Positions 1 through 6,111 of a stretch of DNA of 7,243 nucleotides are shown one piece after another. The notes below the pieces were generated by a model. The model did no database searches and was not told the origin of the DNA. It worked only from the letters and a program-made list of their open reading frames with translations. The DNA is from a bacterium (GTDB taxonomy: Bacteria; Cyanobacteriota; Vampirovibrionia; Gastranaerophilales; Gastranaerophilaceae). Location of the stretch: NCBI GenBank assembly GCA_017995595.1, contig JAGOIO010000069.1, positions 1 to 7,243 of the forward strand, written 5' to 3'. The position numbers and the translations under genes were made by a program. Every line of letters starts with the position of its first letter. The first letter of the stretch is position 1.

Positions 1-57
1 GAAGATTGGGTTTGCCCGATTTGCGGAGTCGGAAAAGACATGTTTGAAAAGAAATAG
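1..57 (+). CDS. Rubredoxin or rubredoxin-domain protein, C-terminal end only
   Basis: The window opens inside this gene; only the last 18 codons and a TAG stop are visible. They read EDWVCPICGVGKDMFEKK, which is the second iron-binding knuckle of rubredoxin: Trp-Val, then Cys-Pro-x-Cys-Gly, then Gly-Lys-Asp-x-Phe. In this family the two cysteines, with two more in the missing N-terminal knuckle, hold a single iron and carry one electron at a time to partners such as rubrerythrin or flavodiiron proteins in anaerobes. Because the knuckle lies at the very C terminus, it could be a free rubredoxin of about 53 residues or a rubredoxin domain at the end of a larger flavoprotein; the window cannot separate these. 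A strong terminator follows two bases after the stop. Confidence 0.85.
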   Translation, partial: EDWVCPICGVGKDMFEKK

Positions 58-59
58 AC

Positions 60-96
60 AAAAAGACAGGCGAAGCTAAGCTTCGCCTGTCTTTTT
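60..96. terminator. Bidirectional intrinsic terminator between convergent genes
   Basis: There is a 17-base perfect inverted repeat (60-76 with 80-96) around a 3-base loop TAA. The stem has an A5 run on one edge and a T5 run on the other, with a GC-rich core (GACAGGCGAAGC). It lies just after the rubredoxin-type stop (57) and 22 bases after the pseudopilin stop read on the other strand (119), so it can end transcripts from both sides. Confidence 0.92.
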
Positions 97-118
97 ATTC
101 ATTAAAATTATTTTTATA

Positions 119-913
119 TTAATAATACTTAATTCCACCGTCCATTATTGCTTTATAGGCACAAGCCATACCCGACCAAGAACTCGTAACATCTTTATTA
201 CAGAAATGAGCCAATGACTCTTCTACCGTAGAATATTTCTGATGTGTATCTATATAAGGTGTTGTATTAAACTTATTTATAGAAAATACAAATATATCTT
301 TACTTACAGTATTTGGCTTTTTTGTACCATTTATATCAACAAAGATCTGAGAACAAAATTCATTATTATCATTCTTTTTATATAAAACGCCATCACATTG
401 AGGGAGAAAAGAATTTACAATAAAAACAAAACCATCAGAAGTAACCAGTTTTGGTGCTGAAGAAATCAAATTTGGCTCACCTGAAAATGTTTGCCCTGAC
501 AAACCTGTTATCGTACTAGTTGAAGGTAAATAACAATCTTTCATTGTCTCCGCTGTTGTACAAGATTTTATAACATGCAAATATGTTTTTAAGACATCAG
601 CAAAGCCCAAAGTATCGGTTGCAAGATCAGCCATACTACCACCGTTATCTTCTCGCATTTGTGCTGTTGCAGAGGAAATTACAGAGAATGCCTTTTGCAA
701 AGCCGTATAAGCCTCACTTTTCTGGTTCTTTGCCATAAGTGTCGGAATAGTCATTGAAGCAACAATACCAATAATGCCAAGCGTAATCAATACTTCTGCC
801 AAGGTAAACGCCTTAATTTCACCAAAAGTCTTACGCCTAGAGAGTTTTACCCCCCCCCCGAGGACATAATCCAGTAATATTGGTATTTTCCAGCATAGCT
901 TATTCCTTTTCAA
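119..913 (-). CDS. Prepilin-type N-methylation pseudopilin (type IV pilus / type II secretion-like), start disturbed by poly-G
   Basis: As read from a TTG at 913 the product is 264 residues. Residues 34-60 carry the class III signal: K-A|F-T-L-A-E with predicted prepilin-peptidase cleavage between Ala35 and Phe36, Glu40 as the conserved +5 glutamate, and a hydrophobic helix at about 41-58. The remainder is a globular exported domain with six cysteines (118, 127, 173, 187, 238, 251) and a 'VDINGTKKPN' segment (192-201) of a kind I associate with such pseudopilins. Family knowledge: these subunits assemble into pilus or pseudopilus fibres in the inner membrane; the precise role here is unknown. 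The TTG start has no ribosome binding site. A far better ATG (896), with AAAAGGA seven bases upstream, is one base out of frame because of a 10-G run at 850-859. With nine Gs it would give a 258-residue protein. The gene stands alone between two terminators with its own promoter. Confidence 0.85.
   Translation of the reverse strand: MKRNKLCWKIPILLDYVLGGGVKLSRRKTFGEIKAFTLAEVLITLGIIGIVASMTIPTLMAKNQKSEAYTALQKAFSVISSATAQMREDNGGSMADLATDTLGFADVLKTYLHVIKSCTTAETMKDCYLPSTSTITGLSGQTFSGEPNLISSAPKLVTSDGFVFIVNSFLPQCDGVLYKKNDNNEFCSQIFVDINGTKKPNTVSKDIFVFSINKFNTTPYIDTHQKYSTVEESLAHFCNKDVTSSWSGMACAYKAIMDGGIKYY
850..859 (-). repeat. Homopolymeric G10 tract (coding strand) in the pseudopilin leader
   Basis: Ten consecutive C on the plus strand read as ten G on the pilin coding strand, in an otherwise AT-rich region. 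The tract lies between the best start codon (ATG at 896) and the prepilin signal. At ten Gs the ATG frame reads MLENTNITGLCPRGGGKTL and stops at a TAG (837-839). Losing one G, or gaining two, joins the ATG to the pilin frame, as MLENTNITGLCPRGGV followed by KLSRRK. This is the geometry of a slipped-strand on/off switch. The same picture would arise from a one-base homopolymer sequencing or assembly error. Confidence 0.8.
904..910 (-). promoter_or_regulatory. Ribosome binding site pointing to ATG 896 rather than TTG 913
   Basis: The minus strand reads AAAAGGA followed by a 7-base spacer (ATAAGCT) and ATG at 896-894, an ideal arrangement. The site lies inside the extension that starts at TTG 913, which itself has only ATAACTAAA in front of it. 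This is the main reason for thinking that the in-frame TTG is not the native start. Confidence 0.7.
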
Positions 914-931
914 TTTAGTTATGATACATTT

Positions 932-959
932 ATTATACCACTTTTTAAGAAATTTTCAA
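932..959 (-). promoter_or_regulatory. Sigma-70-type promoter for the pseudopilin gene
   Basis: On the minus strand there is a TTGAAA -35 box (954-959), a 16-base spacer, and a perfect TATAAT -10 box (932-937) preceded by TGG, an extended -10 feature. The expected transcription start is near 925, giving a leader of about 29 bases before ATG 896 but only about 12 bases before TTG 913. It lies immediately downstream of the ahcY terminator. Confidence 0.75.
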
Positions 960-978
960 CATTTGCAAAATTTTACAA

Positions 979-1022
979 AAAAAAGAGAGAGACTCGTATG
1001 TTTACGAGTCTCTCTCTTTTTT
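979..1022 (-). terminator. Intrinsic terminator after ahcY
   Basis: A perfect 20-base inverted repeat (979-998 with 1003-1022) surrounds a 4-base loop. The core is GAGAGAGACTCGTA and both edges are A/T runs, so on the minus strand the stem ends in a run of U. It begins 11 bases past the ahcY stop (1034) and separates that operon from the pseudopilin promoter. Confidence 0.92.
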
Positions 1023-1033
1023 AATATTTTTAA

Positions 1034-2302
1034 TTAGTCAATCTTCCAACTATTCAAATATTCTTCTTGTTCTGATGTCAAGGTATCAATTTTAACACCC
1101 ATTGAATCAAGCTTCAACCTTGCAATATCTAAGTCAACTTCAATAGGAAGTGTGTATAATTTCTTATCCAATTTTCCTTTATTTTTAACCAAGAACTCAA
1201 TGCCCAAAGCCTGATTTGCAAAAGACATATCCATAACACTTGCAGGGTGTCCTTCAGCAGCTACTAAATTAACCAATCTACCCTCAGCAACAACAAATAT
1301 AGATTTTCCATTATCAAGTTTAAATTCTTGAAGATTTGGTCTAATTTGTTTAATTTCCTTAGTATGTTCCTTTAATCCTGCAATATTAATTTCCCAATCA
1401 AAGTGTCCGCAATTACCAACAAAAGAACCATCTTTCATATTTAACATGTGTTCTACGTCAATAACGTGTTTGTCGCCTGTTACTGTCATAAATATATCAC
1501 CAACTTTTGCAGCTTCTGCAATCGGCATAACTCTATAACCGTCCATAACAGCTTCTAAAGCTTTTAGAGGTTCAACTTCGCAAACAATAACGTTAGCACC
1601 CATTCCTCTTGAACGCATTGCACAACCTTTACCACACCAGCCATAGCCTGAAATAACAACAGTTTTACCTGCAAATAAGATATTTGCAGCTCTCATAATA
1701 CCGTCTAACAAACTTTGACCTGTACCATAACGATTATCATACAAATGTTTTGTCATACTTGTATTAACACCAACTGCAGGGAAAAGAAGTTTTCCTTGAG
1801 CTTCAAGAGCTTGAAGTCTGATAATACCTGTAGTTGTTTCTTCTGTTGAACCAATAACATTTTTTGCAAGTTCAGAATATTTTTCATGAATTGTAGCAAC
1901 CATATCACACCCATCATCAATAACGATATCAGGTTTGTGATCTAAAGCTTGTTCTATGTGAGAACGATATTGTTCAATAGATTCACCTGCAACAGCAAGT
2001 GTTGGAATACCGTAATATTTAACCAAAGCAGCAGCAACGTCATCTTGAGTTGAAAGAGGGTTTGAAGCTACCAAAACAGCATCAGCTCCGCCTTCCTTCA
2101 TTGCTACGCAAAGTGCAGCTGTTTCTTTTGTAACGTGAACACAAGCTGATAATTTCAAGCCTGCAAATGGTTTTTCTTTACTAAATCTTTCTTTAATCTT
2201 ATTTAAAACAGGCATATCTTTCATAGCCCATTCAATATTATTTTTTCCTTGTTCTGCAAGGGATAAATCTTTAACATCGTATTTAATTTCAGCACATGGC
2301 AT
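1034..2302 (-). CDS. ahcY: Adenosylhomocysteinase (S-adenosyl-L-homocysteine hydrolase)
   Basis: This cytosolic NAD-dependent enzyme splits S-adenosylhomocysteine into adenosine and homocysteine, relieving product inhibition of methyltransferases and feeding methionine recycling. By comparison with the human enzyme, the catalytic residues are all present: His56, Asp130 (IDDGCD), Glu155 (EETTTG), Lys185 and Asp189 (TKHLYDN), and His300 (CGHFDWE). The NAD-binding Rossmann loop is GYGWCGKG (219-226), with Glu242 at the end of the following strand. NLVAAEGHP (345-353) and VMDMSFANQA are family signatures. At 422 residues it is the short form found in archaea, Thermotoga and cyanobacteria ('SNPLSTQDD', 80-88). 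It ends at YLNSWKID, without the KPxxYRY tail of the longer bacterial and eukaryotic form. The ATG at 2302 has AAGGAG eight bases upstream (2311-2316). It is the last gene of the leftward cluster, 36 bases after the 55-residue gene. Confidence 0.97.
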   Translation of the reverse strand: MPCAEIKYDVKDLSLAEQGKNNIEWAMKDMPVLNKIKERFSKEKPFAGLKLSACVHVTKETAALCVAMKEGGADAVLVASNPLSTQDDVAAALVKYYGIPTLAVAGESIEQYRSHIEQALDHKPDIVIDDGCDMVATIHEKYSELAKNVIGSTEETTTGIIRLQALEAQGKLLFPAVGVNTSMTKHLYDNRYGTGQSLLDGIMRAANILFAGKTVVISGYGWCGKGCAMRSRGMGANVIVCEVEPLKALEAVMDGYRVMPIAEAAKVGDIFMTVTGDKHVIDVEHMLNMKDGSFVGNCGHFDWEINIAGLKEHTKEIKQIRPNLQEFKLDNGKSIFVVAEGRLVNLVAAEGHPASVMDMSFANQALGIEFLVKNKGKLDKKLYTLPIEVDLDIARLKLDSMGVKIDTLTSEQEEYLNSWKID

Positions 2303-2338
2303 AAAAATTTCTCCTTTTATTTTCCTACACCTATTATG

Positions 2339-2506
2339 TTAGCACAAAGCTTCACCAGCGACACTAATTTTTAATTTATCTTCAGAAACATTAACAATCG
2401 CCCATCGAATTGGCTTAAATTTTCGTTTTAAAATCTCTTCTTCTATAAATTCATTAGTAACGGGTAAAGTAGTTTTTATCTCAAAAGTTTTAGTTATTAC
2501 TGTCAT
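2339..2506 (-). CDS. Small conserved-looking protein of 55 residues, translationally coupled, unknown function
   Basis: The ATG at 2506-2504 opens a 55-codon frame ending in TAA at 2339. Its start overlaps the end of the membrane-protein gene by 17 bases, and AAAAGG lies six bases before the ATG, which suggests translational coupling. The product begins MTVITKTFEIKTTLPVTNEF, continues with an acidic-then-basic stretch (EEEILKRKFKP), and ends with a beta-rich half (IRWAIVNVSEDKLKISVAG) closing in EALC. There is no signal peptide or membrane segment. The alternation of charged and hydrophobic residues and the fit to operon spacing make it look like a real protein rather than chance. I do not recognise the family. 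It lies directly before ahcY, so it may be co-expressed with the methyl-cycle enzyme. Confidence 0.72.
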   Translation of the reverse strand: MTVITKTFEIKTTLPVTNEFIEEEILKRKFKPIRWAIVNVSEDKLKISVAGEALC

Positions 2507-3389
2507 TTTCAACCTTTTTATTTATTTCTTCTTTTGGTAAAACATCTGGCGTATCCTGAACAGTACCTGTTGAAACACCTGCAACCATAAGAGCGGCAGG
2601 AACAACTTTATTTAAAACACTTATCGGACTATCACCTTTTGCAACAAGAGAAACAGCAAGACATGTGTCATCAATATGAGCAGAAAAATCATCTATTCTA
2701 ACATTTCTATTGTCATGTCTATGGAATAATTTATGATTTATTGCATTACTTACCTTATTTCCAACAACAATACCTGTAGCTAGAGAAATTGCAACAGAAC
2801 CAATCGCAGGAACTGCTCTTACAATTTTATTTACATACTTTGGAATCTTTTTCTCTGCAGATTCTTTCATTTGTGGCAACATTGAATTAATTTTGTCAGT
2901 ATTTTTCTTGTACAATGTTGAGCCGATATAGACACACGTCAAAGGGGTCATAATATTTCCAATCATTTGGATAACAGCTTCTCTTAACTTTGCTTTTCTG
3001 TTTTCTTTTTTATCAAAAACTAAACCTCCGGCAAGTCCACCGCCAACAGAACCTAGAGCTAAAAGTGGAATAGCTTTCTCATCATATTCTTTTATTTTAA
3101 AAATACCCCAATTCTTGGGACTTTCATGAAAGATTTTTGAGAGACTTAAAGAATAATTATTTTTTTTCATAATAAAAGCTAATGGAATAGAGACACCAAT
3201 TAAAGTTGTACAAAAGACTTTCTTTAAAAGACTTTTGTCAGTTTTTTGAGGAATATCATATTTTTCAAAAGAAACACTATCATCATGACTGTCAGAAGAT
3301 GTATCAACGCCTCTGAATGAAGCTTTGATTGAGCTATTTCCCATTGATGGGCAATTTTTATATGTATTAGATATAGCCTGAATTGTCAT
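2490..3389 (-). CDS. Multi-pass membrane protein of unknown function
   Basis: I do not recognise this family. From the ATG at 3389 the product is 299 residues. It opens with a polar, Ser- and Asp-rich region (about 1-55) containing the short motif ASFRG (23-27). Hydrophobic segments follow at about 58-74, 106-125 (with GGGLAGG), 138-160, 189-213 and 262-276, with a weaker one near 241-251. They are separated by Lys-rich loops, and the tail is charged (PKEEINKKVENDSNN). This suggests an inner-membrane protein with four to six passes, or glycine-rich hairpin helices. No catalytic motif is visible. An in-frame GTG at 3401 would add four residues (MRSF), but GAGG (3396-3399) lies six bases before the ATG and inside that extension, so the ATG is preferred. 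It heads the block that includes the 55-residue gene and ahcY. Confidence 0.75.
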   Translation of the reverse strand: MTIQAISNTYKNCPSMGNSSIKASFRGVDTSSDSHDDSVSFEKYDIPQKTDKSLLKKVFCTTLIGVSIPLAFIMKKNNYSLSLSKIFHESPKNWGIFKIKEYDEKAIPLLALGSVGGGLAGGLVFDKKENRKAKLREAVIQMIGNIMTPLTCVYIGSTLYKKNTDKINSMLPQMKESAEKKIPKYVNKIVRAVPAIGSVAISLATGIVVGNKVSNAINHKLFHRHDNRNVRIDDFSAHIDDTCLAVSLVAKGDSPISVLNKVVPAALMVAGVSTGTVQDTPDVLPKEEINKKVENDSNN

Positions 3390-3395
3390 GAAAGA

Positions 3396-3399
3396 CCTC
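3396..3399 (-). promoter_or_regulatory. Ribosome binding site selecting ATG 3389
   Basis: The minus strand reads GAGG, a 6-base spacer TCTTTC, then ATG. The alternative GTG at 3401-3399 overlaps this element and has no purine-rich sequence of its own, so the site decides the start. Confidence 0.6.
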
Positions 3400-3499
3400 A
3401 CACATGGTGTACATACACATCATGATAAAAATCATAAAAATATAAATTGCTCTAGTATGTATAATTGTTTCAAAAAATTAACAATATCAATACAATCGA

Positions 3500-3985
3500 C
3501 TAACGATTATATTTTGTTATTTCTTCAAAATATCTTTCTAAAGCCTTGTATCCCTCATATACTTCATTTGTTTTTGAAGCATATTTACTTGCAACGATAT
3601 ACTTTAATTCCTTGGCCCGAATTTGAATAATCTCATCAGCATCTTGACTTAAAAGTTCATTTGTAGCAGTTGACCATTTTTTTAAATAAGCCAACTCTTC
3701 ATTTACTTGCTTAATAGTAGAACATTCAAGGGGAGAAAAATCATATTTTTGCAAAAGAGCCAATTCTGCATTTGTAATTCTGCTTTGAACCGCTTGAAAC
3801 TTATAAATTCTTTTTATAATAACGTAATTATCAGCCACTCTTCTATGCGAATAAGGCACTTCACTTTTAGCCAACAACGCACTTGTAGAAAGAGACGTAA
3901 ACTTATCATTTTCTTCTGATAAAGCACTTTCTATAGTAAATACAGGCATTGATAATTTTTTATTTTCAAAAAGTTTAGTAGTCAT
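3500..3985 (-). CDS. Hypothetical soluble, mostly helical protein (161 residues)
   Basis: I do not recognise this family. The ATG at 3985 has a strong GAGGAG site (3991-3996) five bases upstream, and the frame runs to TAG at 3500. The product has a polar N-terminal region (1-45) followed by a long run of amphipathic, charged helix-like sequence (about 50-158) rich in Glu, Lys, Tyr and Ala, for example NAELALLQKYDF, QVNEELAYLKKW and YEGYKALERYFEEI. There is no signal peptide, no transmembrane segment, a single cysteine (88), and no recognisable catalytic motif, so a structural or adaptor-like role is possible but unsupported. A gap of 110 bases separates it from the membrane-protein gene; no strong terminator lies in that gap, so read-through into the downstream genes is possible. 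Confidence 0.75.
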   Translation of the reverse strand: MTTKLFENKKLSMPVFTIESALSEENDKFTSLSTSALLAKSEVPYSHRRVADNYVIIKRIYKFQAVQSRITNAELALLQKYDFSPLECSTIKQVNEELAYLKKWSTATNELLSQDADEIIQIRAKELKYIVASKYASKTNEVYEGYKALERYFEEITKYNR

Positions 3986-4004
3986 TTTATCTCCTCAAAG
4001 TATT

Positions 4005-4039
4005 ATTATAATATATGACACAAATCAAAAAGTCATCAA
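4005..4039 (-). promoter_or_regulatory. Probable promoter for the 161-residue gene
   Basis: On the minus strand a perfect TATAAT (4005-4010) overlaps TATATT (4010-4015). TTGATG (4034-4039) is 18 bases from TATATT. No good -35 lies at the usual distance from TATAAT, so the exact element is uncertain, but this AT-rich divergent region is where the leftward transcript must begin. Confidence 0.4.
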
Positions 4040-4110
4040 TTTTGAAATAATATTAAGAATAAGATTTACAAAAACATTTAAAAATAGCGTAATCATTCAA
4101 AAGTTATTTG

Positions 4111-4119
4111 TGCTACAAT
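4111..4119 (+). promoter_or_regulatory. Extended -10 promoter element abutting the mnmG start
   Basis: The plus strand reads TGCTACAAT: a TGn extension and the -10 hexamer TACAAT (4114-4119), ending seven bases before the mnmG ATG (4126). No TTGACA-like -35 lies 16-18 bases upstream. A TTTACA at 4065-4070 is too far away for this -10. The predicted transcription start coincides with the ATG. Confidence 0.5.
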
Positions 4120-4125
4120 TTTGAT

Positions 4126-6024
4126 ATGAATTTAGAATATGTTGAGAATAAATTTGATACAATAGTAGTTGGAGCTGGTCATGCAGGAATAGAAGCAACA
4201 CTTGCCGCTGCCAGATTGGGAGCAAAAGTTTTACTTTGCACTCTTAATCTTGACCATATCGGATTAATGCCTTGTAACCCGGCAATAGGCGGTCCTGCAA
4301 AATCAACTCTTGTTCGAGAAATTGCAGCACTTGGCGGAGAAATGGGCGAAGCTGCTGATGCAACTTATGTTCAAATGAAAATGTTAAACTCGTCTAAAGG
4401 TCCTGCAGTCAGAGCCTTAAGAGCTCAATCAGATAAAAAACAATACATGCATTATATGAGAAATATTATTGAAAGTACAGAAAATATTCATATACGACAA
4501 GCATGCATAACAGATTTAATAGTTGAAAACGGAGTATTAAAAGGTGCAATCGACCAATTTGGCATAGCATTTTACGCTCCAACAGTAATTTTAACAACAG
4601 GAACATCTCTTTCCGGAAGATGTTTTGTCGGACTAAAATCTTTTCCTGCCGGAAGAATGGGCGAACGCCCTGCAATAGGACTTTCTGACTCTTTAAAAAG
4701 CCTCGGATTTACAGTTAAAAAACTAAAAACTGGAACACCTCCGAGAGTTGATAAAAGAACTATTGACTATTCTAAAATGGATATTCAACCTGGTGATGAA
4801 ATTTTAAACTTCTATTCTTTCAAACCTAATCGCCCTATAAGACCTCAAGTTCCTTGCTATCTTACAAGGACAAACGAAGAAACACACAAAATTATTCGTG
4901 CAAATCTTGACAAATCTCCAATGTATAAAGGTCTTATTCAAGGTGTAGGCCCAAGATACTGTCCTTCTATTGAGGACAAAGTAGTTAGATTTGCTTCTAA
5001 CCCTTCACACCACATTTTTATTGAACCTGAAGGTTTAGATACTTACGAAGTTTATATACAAGGTTTTTCTAGCAGTTTACCCGCAGAAGTTCAAGTTCAA
5101 ATGCTAAGAACTCTTCCCGGACTTGAAAACGCACATGTTATAAAACCTGCCTATGCTGTTGAATATGATTATATTCCAGCCGTACAAATAGAACACTCTC
5201 TTATGACAAAACAGGTAAAAGGTCTTTTTGATGCAGGACAAATTAACGGTACTAGCGGTTATGAAGAAGCCGCAGCTCAAGGGCTTATCGCAGGTATAAA
5301 TGCTGTAAGATATCTTGATAATAAAGATTTACTGGAACTTCCAAGAAGTTCATCATATATCGGAACTTTAATTGATGATTTGGTTACTAAAGATATTCAA
5401 GACCCATATAGAATGCTAACTTCTCGCTCTGAATACAGACTACTTTTAAGACAAGATAATGCAGATGCAAGATTAACGCCTATCGGACACGATATAGGAC
5501 TTGTCGATGAAACTCAATTTAAAATATTTACAGAAAAGCAAGAAAAAATTAATGCTGAAATTAAAAGACTTAAAGTCGCTAAAGCTTCAGCTGAAAATAA
5601 AGATTCCATAAATAAAATTCTTGCAAAATATTCAGAACACATTGACAGAGGAATAAAGCTTGAAGAACTTTTAAAAAGACCTAATATAAGTTATGAAATT
5701 TTAAAAGAAATTGATTCTGAAACAAATTCATTAGCTCTTTCTCGAGATGTTTATGAACAAGTTGAAGTTCTGATAAAATATGACGGATACTTAAAAAGAC
5801 AAACAGAACAAGTAAATCAAGCAGGAAAATTAGAAAAAATAAAAATTCCTAAAGATATTGACTACACTTCTATTGAACATATTTCAACAGAAACCAGAGA
5901 AAAATTAGAAAAAATAAGACCAATAACTTTAGGTCAAGCTTCAAGAATTGGTGGAGTAAAGCCTGCTGATATTTCTATATTAATGGTAATGCTTGAAAAA
6001 CATAATTTTGCGTTAAGTAAATAA
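4126..6024 (+). CDS. mnmG: tRNA uridine-5-carboxymethylaminomethyl(34) synthesis enzyme MnmG (GidA)
   Basis: MnmG is a cytosolic FAD enzyme that works with the GTPase MnmE to install the (carboxymethyl)aminomethyl group on wobble U34 of several tRNAs, using methylene-tetrahydrofolate. From ATG 4126 the product is 632 residues, matching the family's usual length of about 630. The N-terminal FAD loop is GAGHAG (16-21); CNPAIGGPAKS (50-60) and NSSKGPAVRALRAQ (88-101) follow. The substrate region includes KTGTPPRVDKRTIDYSKM (201-218) and PRYCPSIEDK (276-285), with the conserved cysteines Cys50 and Cys279. GQINGTSGYEEAAAQG (371-386) and YIGTLIDDLVTK (411-422) are signatures. The C-terminal MnmE/tRNA-binding helical part ends with RPITLGQASRIGGVKPADIS (598-617). 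An in-frame TTG at 4108 would add six residues (MCYNFD), but it lies over the -10 element. No Shine-Dalgarno precedes the ATG. mnmE is not in the window. Confidence 0.97.
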   Translation: MNLEYVENKFDTIVVGAGHAGIEATLAAARLGAKVLLCTLNLDHIGLMPCNPAIGGPAKSTLVREIAALGGEMGEAADATYVQMKMLNSSKGPAVRALRAQSDKKQYMHYMRNIIESTENIHIRQACITDLIVENGVLKGAIDQFGIAFYAPTVILTTGTSLSGRCFVGLKSFPAGRMGERPAIGLSDSLKSLGFTVKKLKTGTPPRVDKRTIDYSKMDIQPGDEILNFYSFKPNRPIRPQVPCYLTRTNEETHKIIRANLDKSPMYKGLIQGVGPRYCPSIEDKVVRFASNPSHHIFIEPEGLDTYEVYIQGFSSSLPAEVQVQMLRTLPGLENAHVIKPAYAVEYDYIPAVQIEHSLMTKQVKGLFDAGQINGTSGYEEAAAQGLIAGINAVRYLDNKDLLELPRSSSYIGTLIDDLVTKDIQDPYRMLTSRSEYRLLLRQDNADARLTPIGHDIGLVDETQFKIFTEKQEKINAEIKRLKVAKASAENKDSINKILAKYSEHIDRGIKLEELLKRPNISYEILKEIDSETNSLALSRDVYEQVEVLIKYDGYLKRQTEQVNQAGKLEKIKIPKDIDYTSIEHISTETREKLEKIRPITLGQASRIGGVKPADISILMVMLEKHNFALSK

Positions 6025-6025
6025 T

Positions 6026-6053
6026 TTGTCTCAAGTAAAATTCGTAATATAAT
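6026..6053 (+). promoter_or_regulatory. Promoter for the gltA-like gene
   Basis: TTGTCT (6026-6031), a 16-base spacer, and a perfect TATAAT (6048-6053) lie directly after the mnmG stop. The predicted start near 6060 gives a leader of about 50 bases. No terminator hairpin is visible between mnmG and the next gene, so read-through from mnmG is also possible. Confidence 0.6.
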
Positions 6054-6111
6054 AAAATAGAAAATGTTATACAAATTATAAAGAGAATAGGTATAGGGAG
6101 AAATATAAAAA

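Noticed and set aside
2303..2338. Possible S-adenosylhomocysteine riboswitch or separate promoter before ahcY
   Set aside because: The gap to the preceding small gene is only 36 bases, too short for the riboswitch. CATAAT (2333-2338) resembles a -10 but has no -35 partner at the right distance.
3464..3485. Hairpin (6-base arms, 10-base loop) as a terminator after the 161-residue gene
   Set aside because: The stem is short and all A/T apart from one G-C pair, so it is not a convincing terminator. A five-base hairpin at 3494-3508 overlapping the stop is weaker still.
3388..3630. Plus-strand open frame of 80 codons
   Set aside because: It runs antisense across the start of the membrane-protein gene and the end of the 161-residue gene, has no RBS and has a low-complexity His/Leu composition.
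3707..3919. Plus-strand open frame of 70 codons
   Set aside because: It lies wholly antisense within the well-supported 161-residue gene and has no start signal.
4466..4675. Minus-strand open frame of 69 codons
   Set aside because: It lies inside mnmG on the opposite strand, with a Leu/Arg-rich composition and no RBS.
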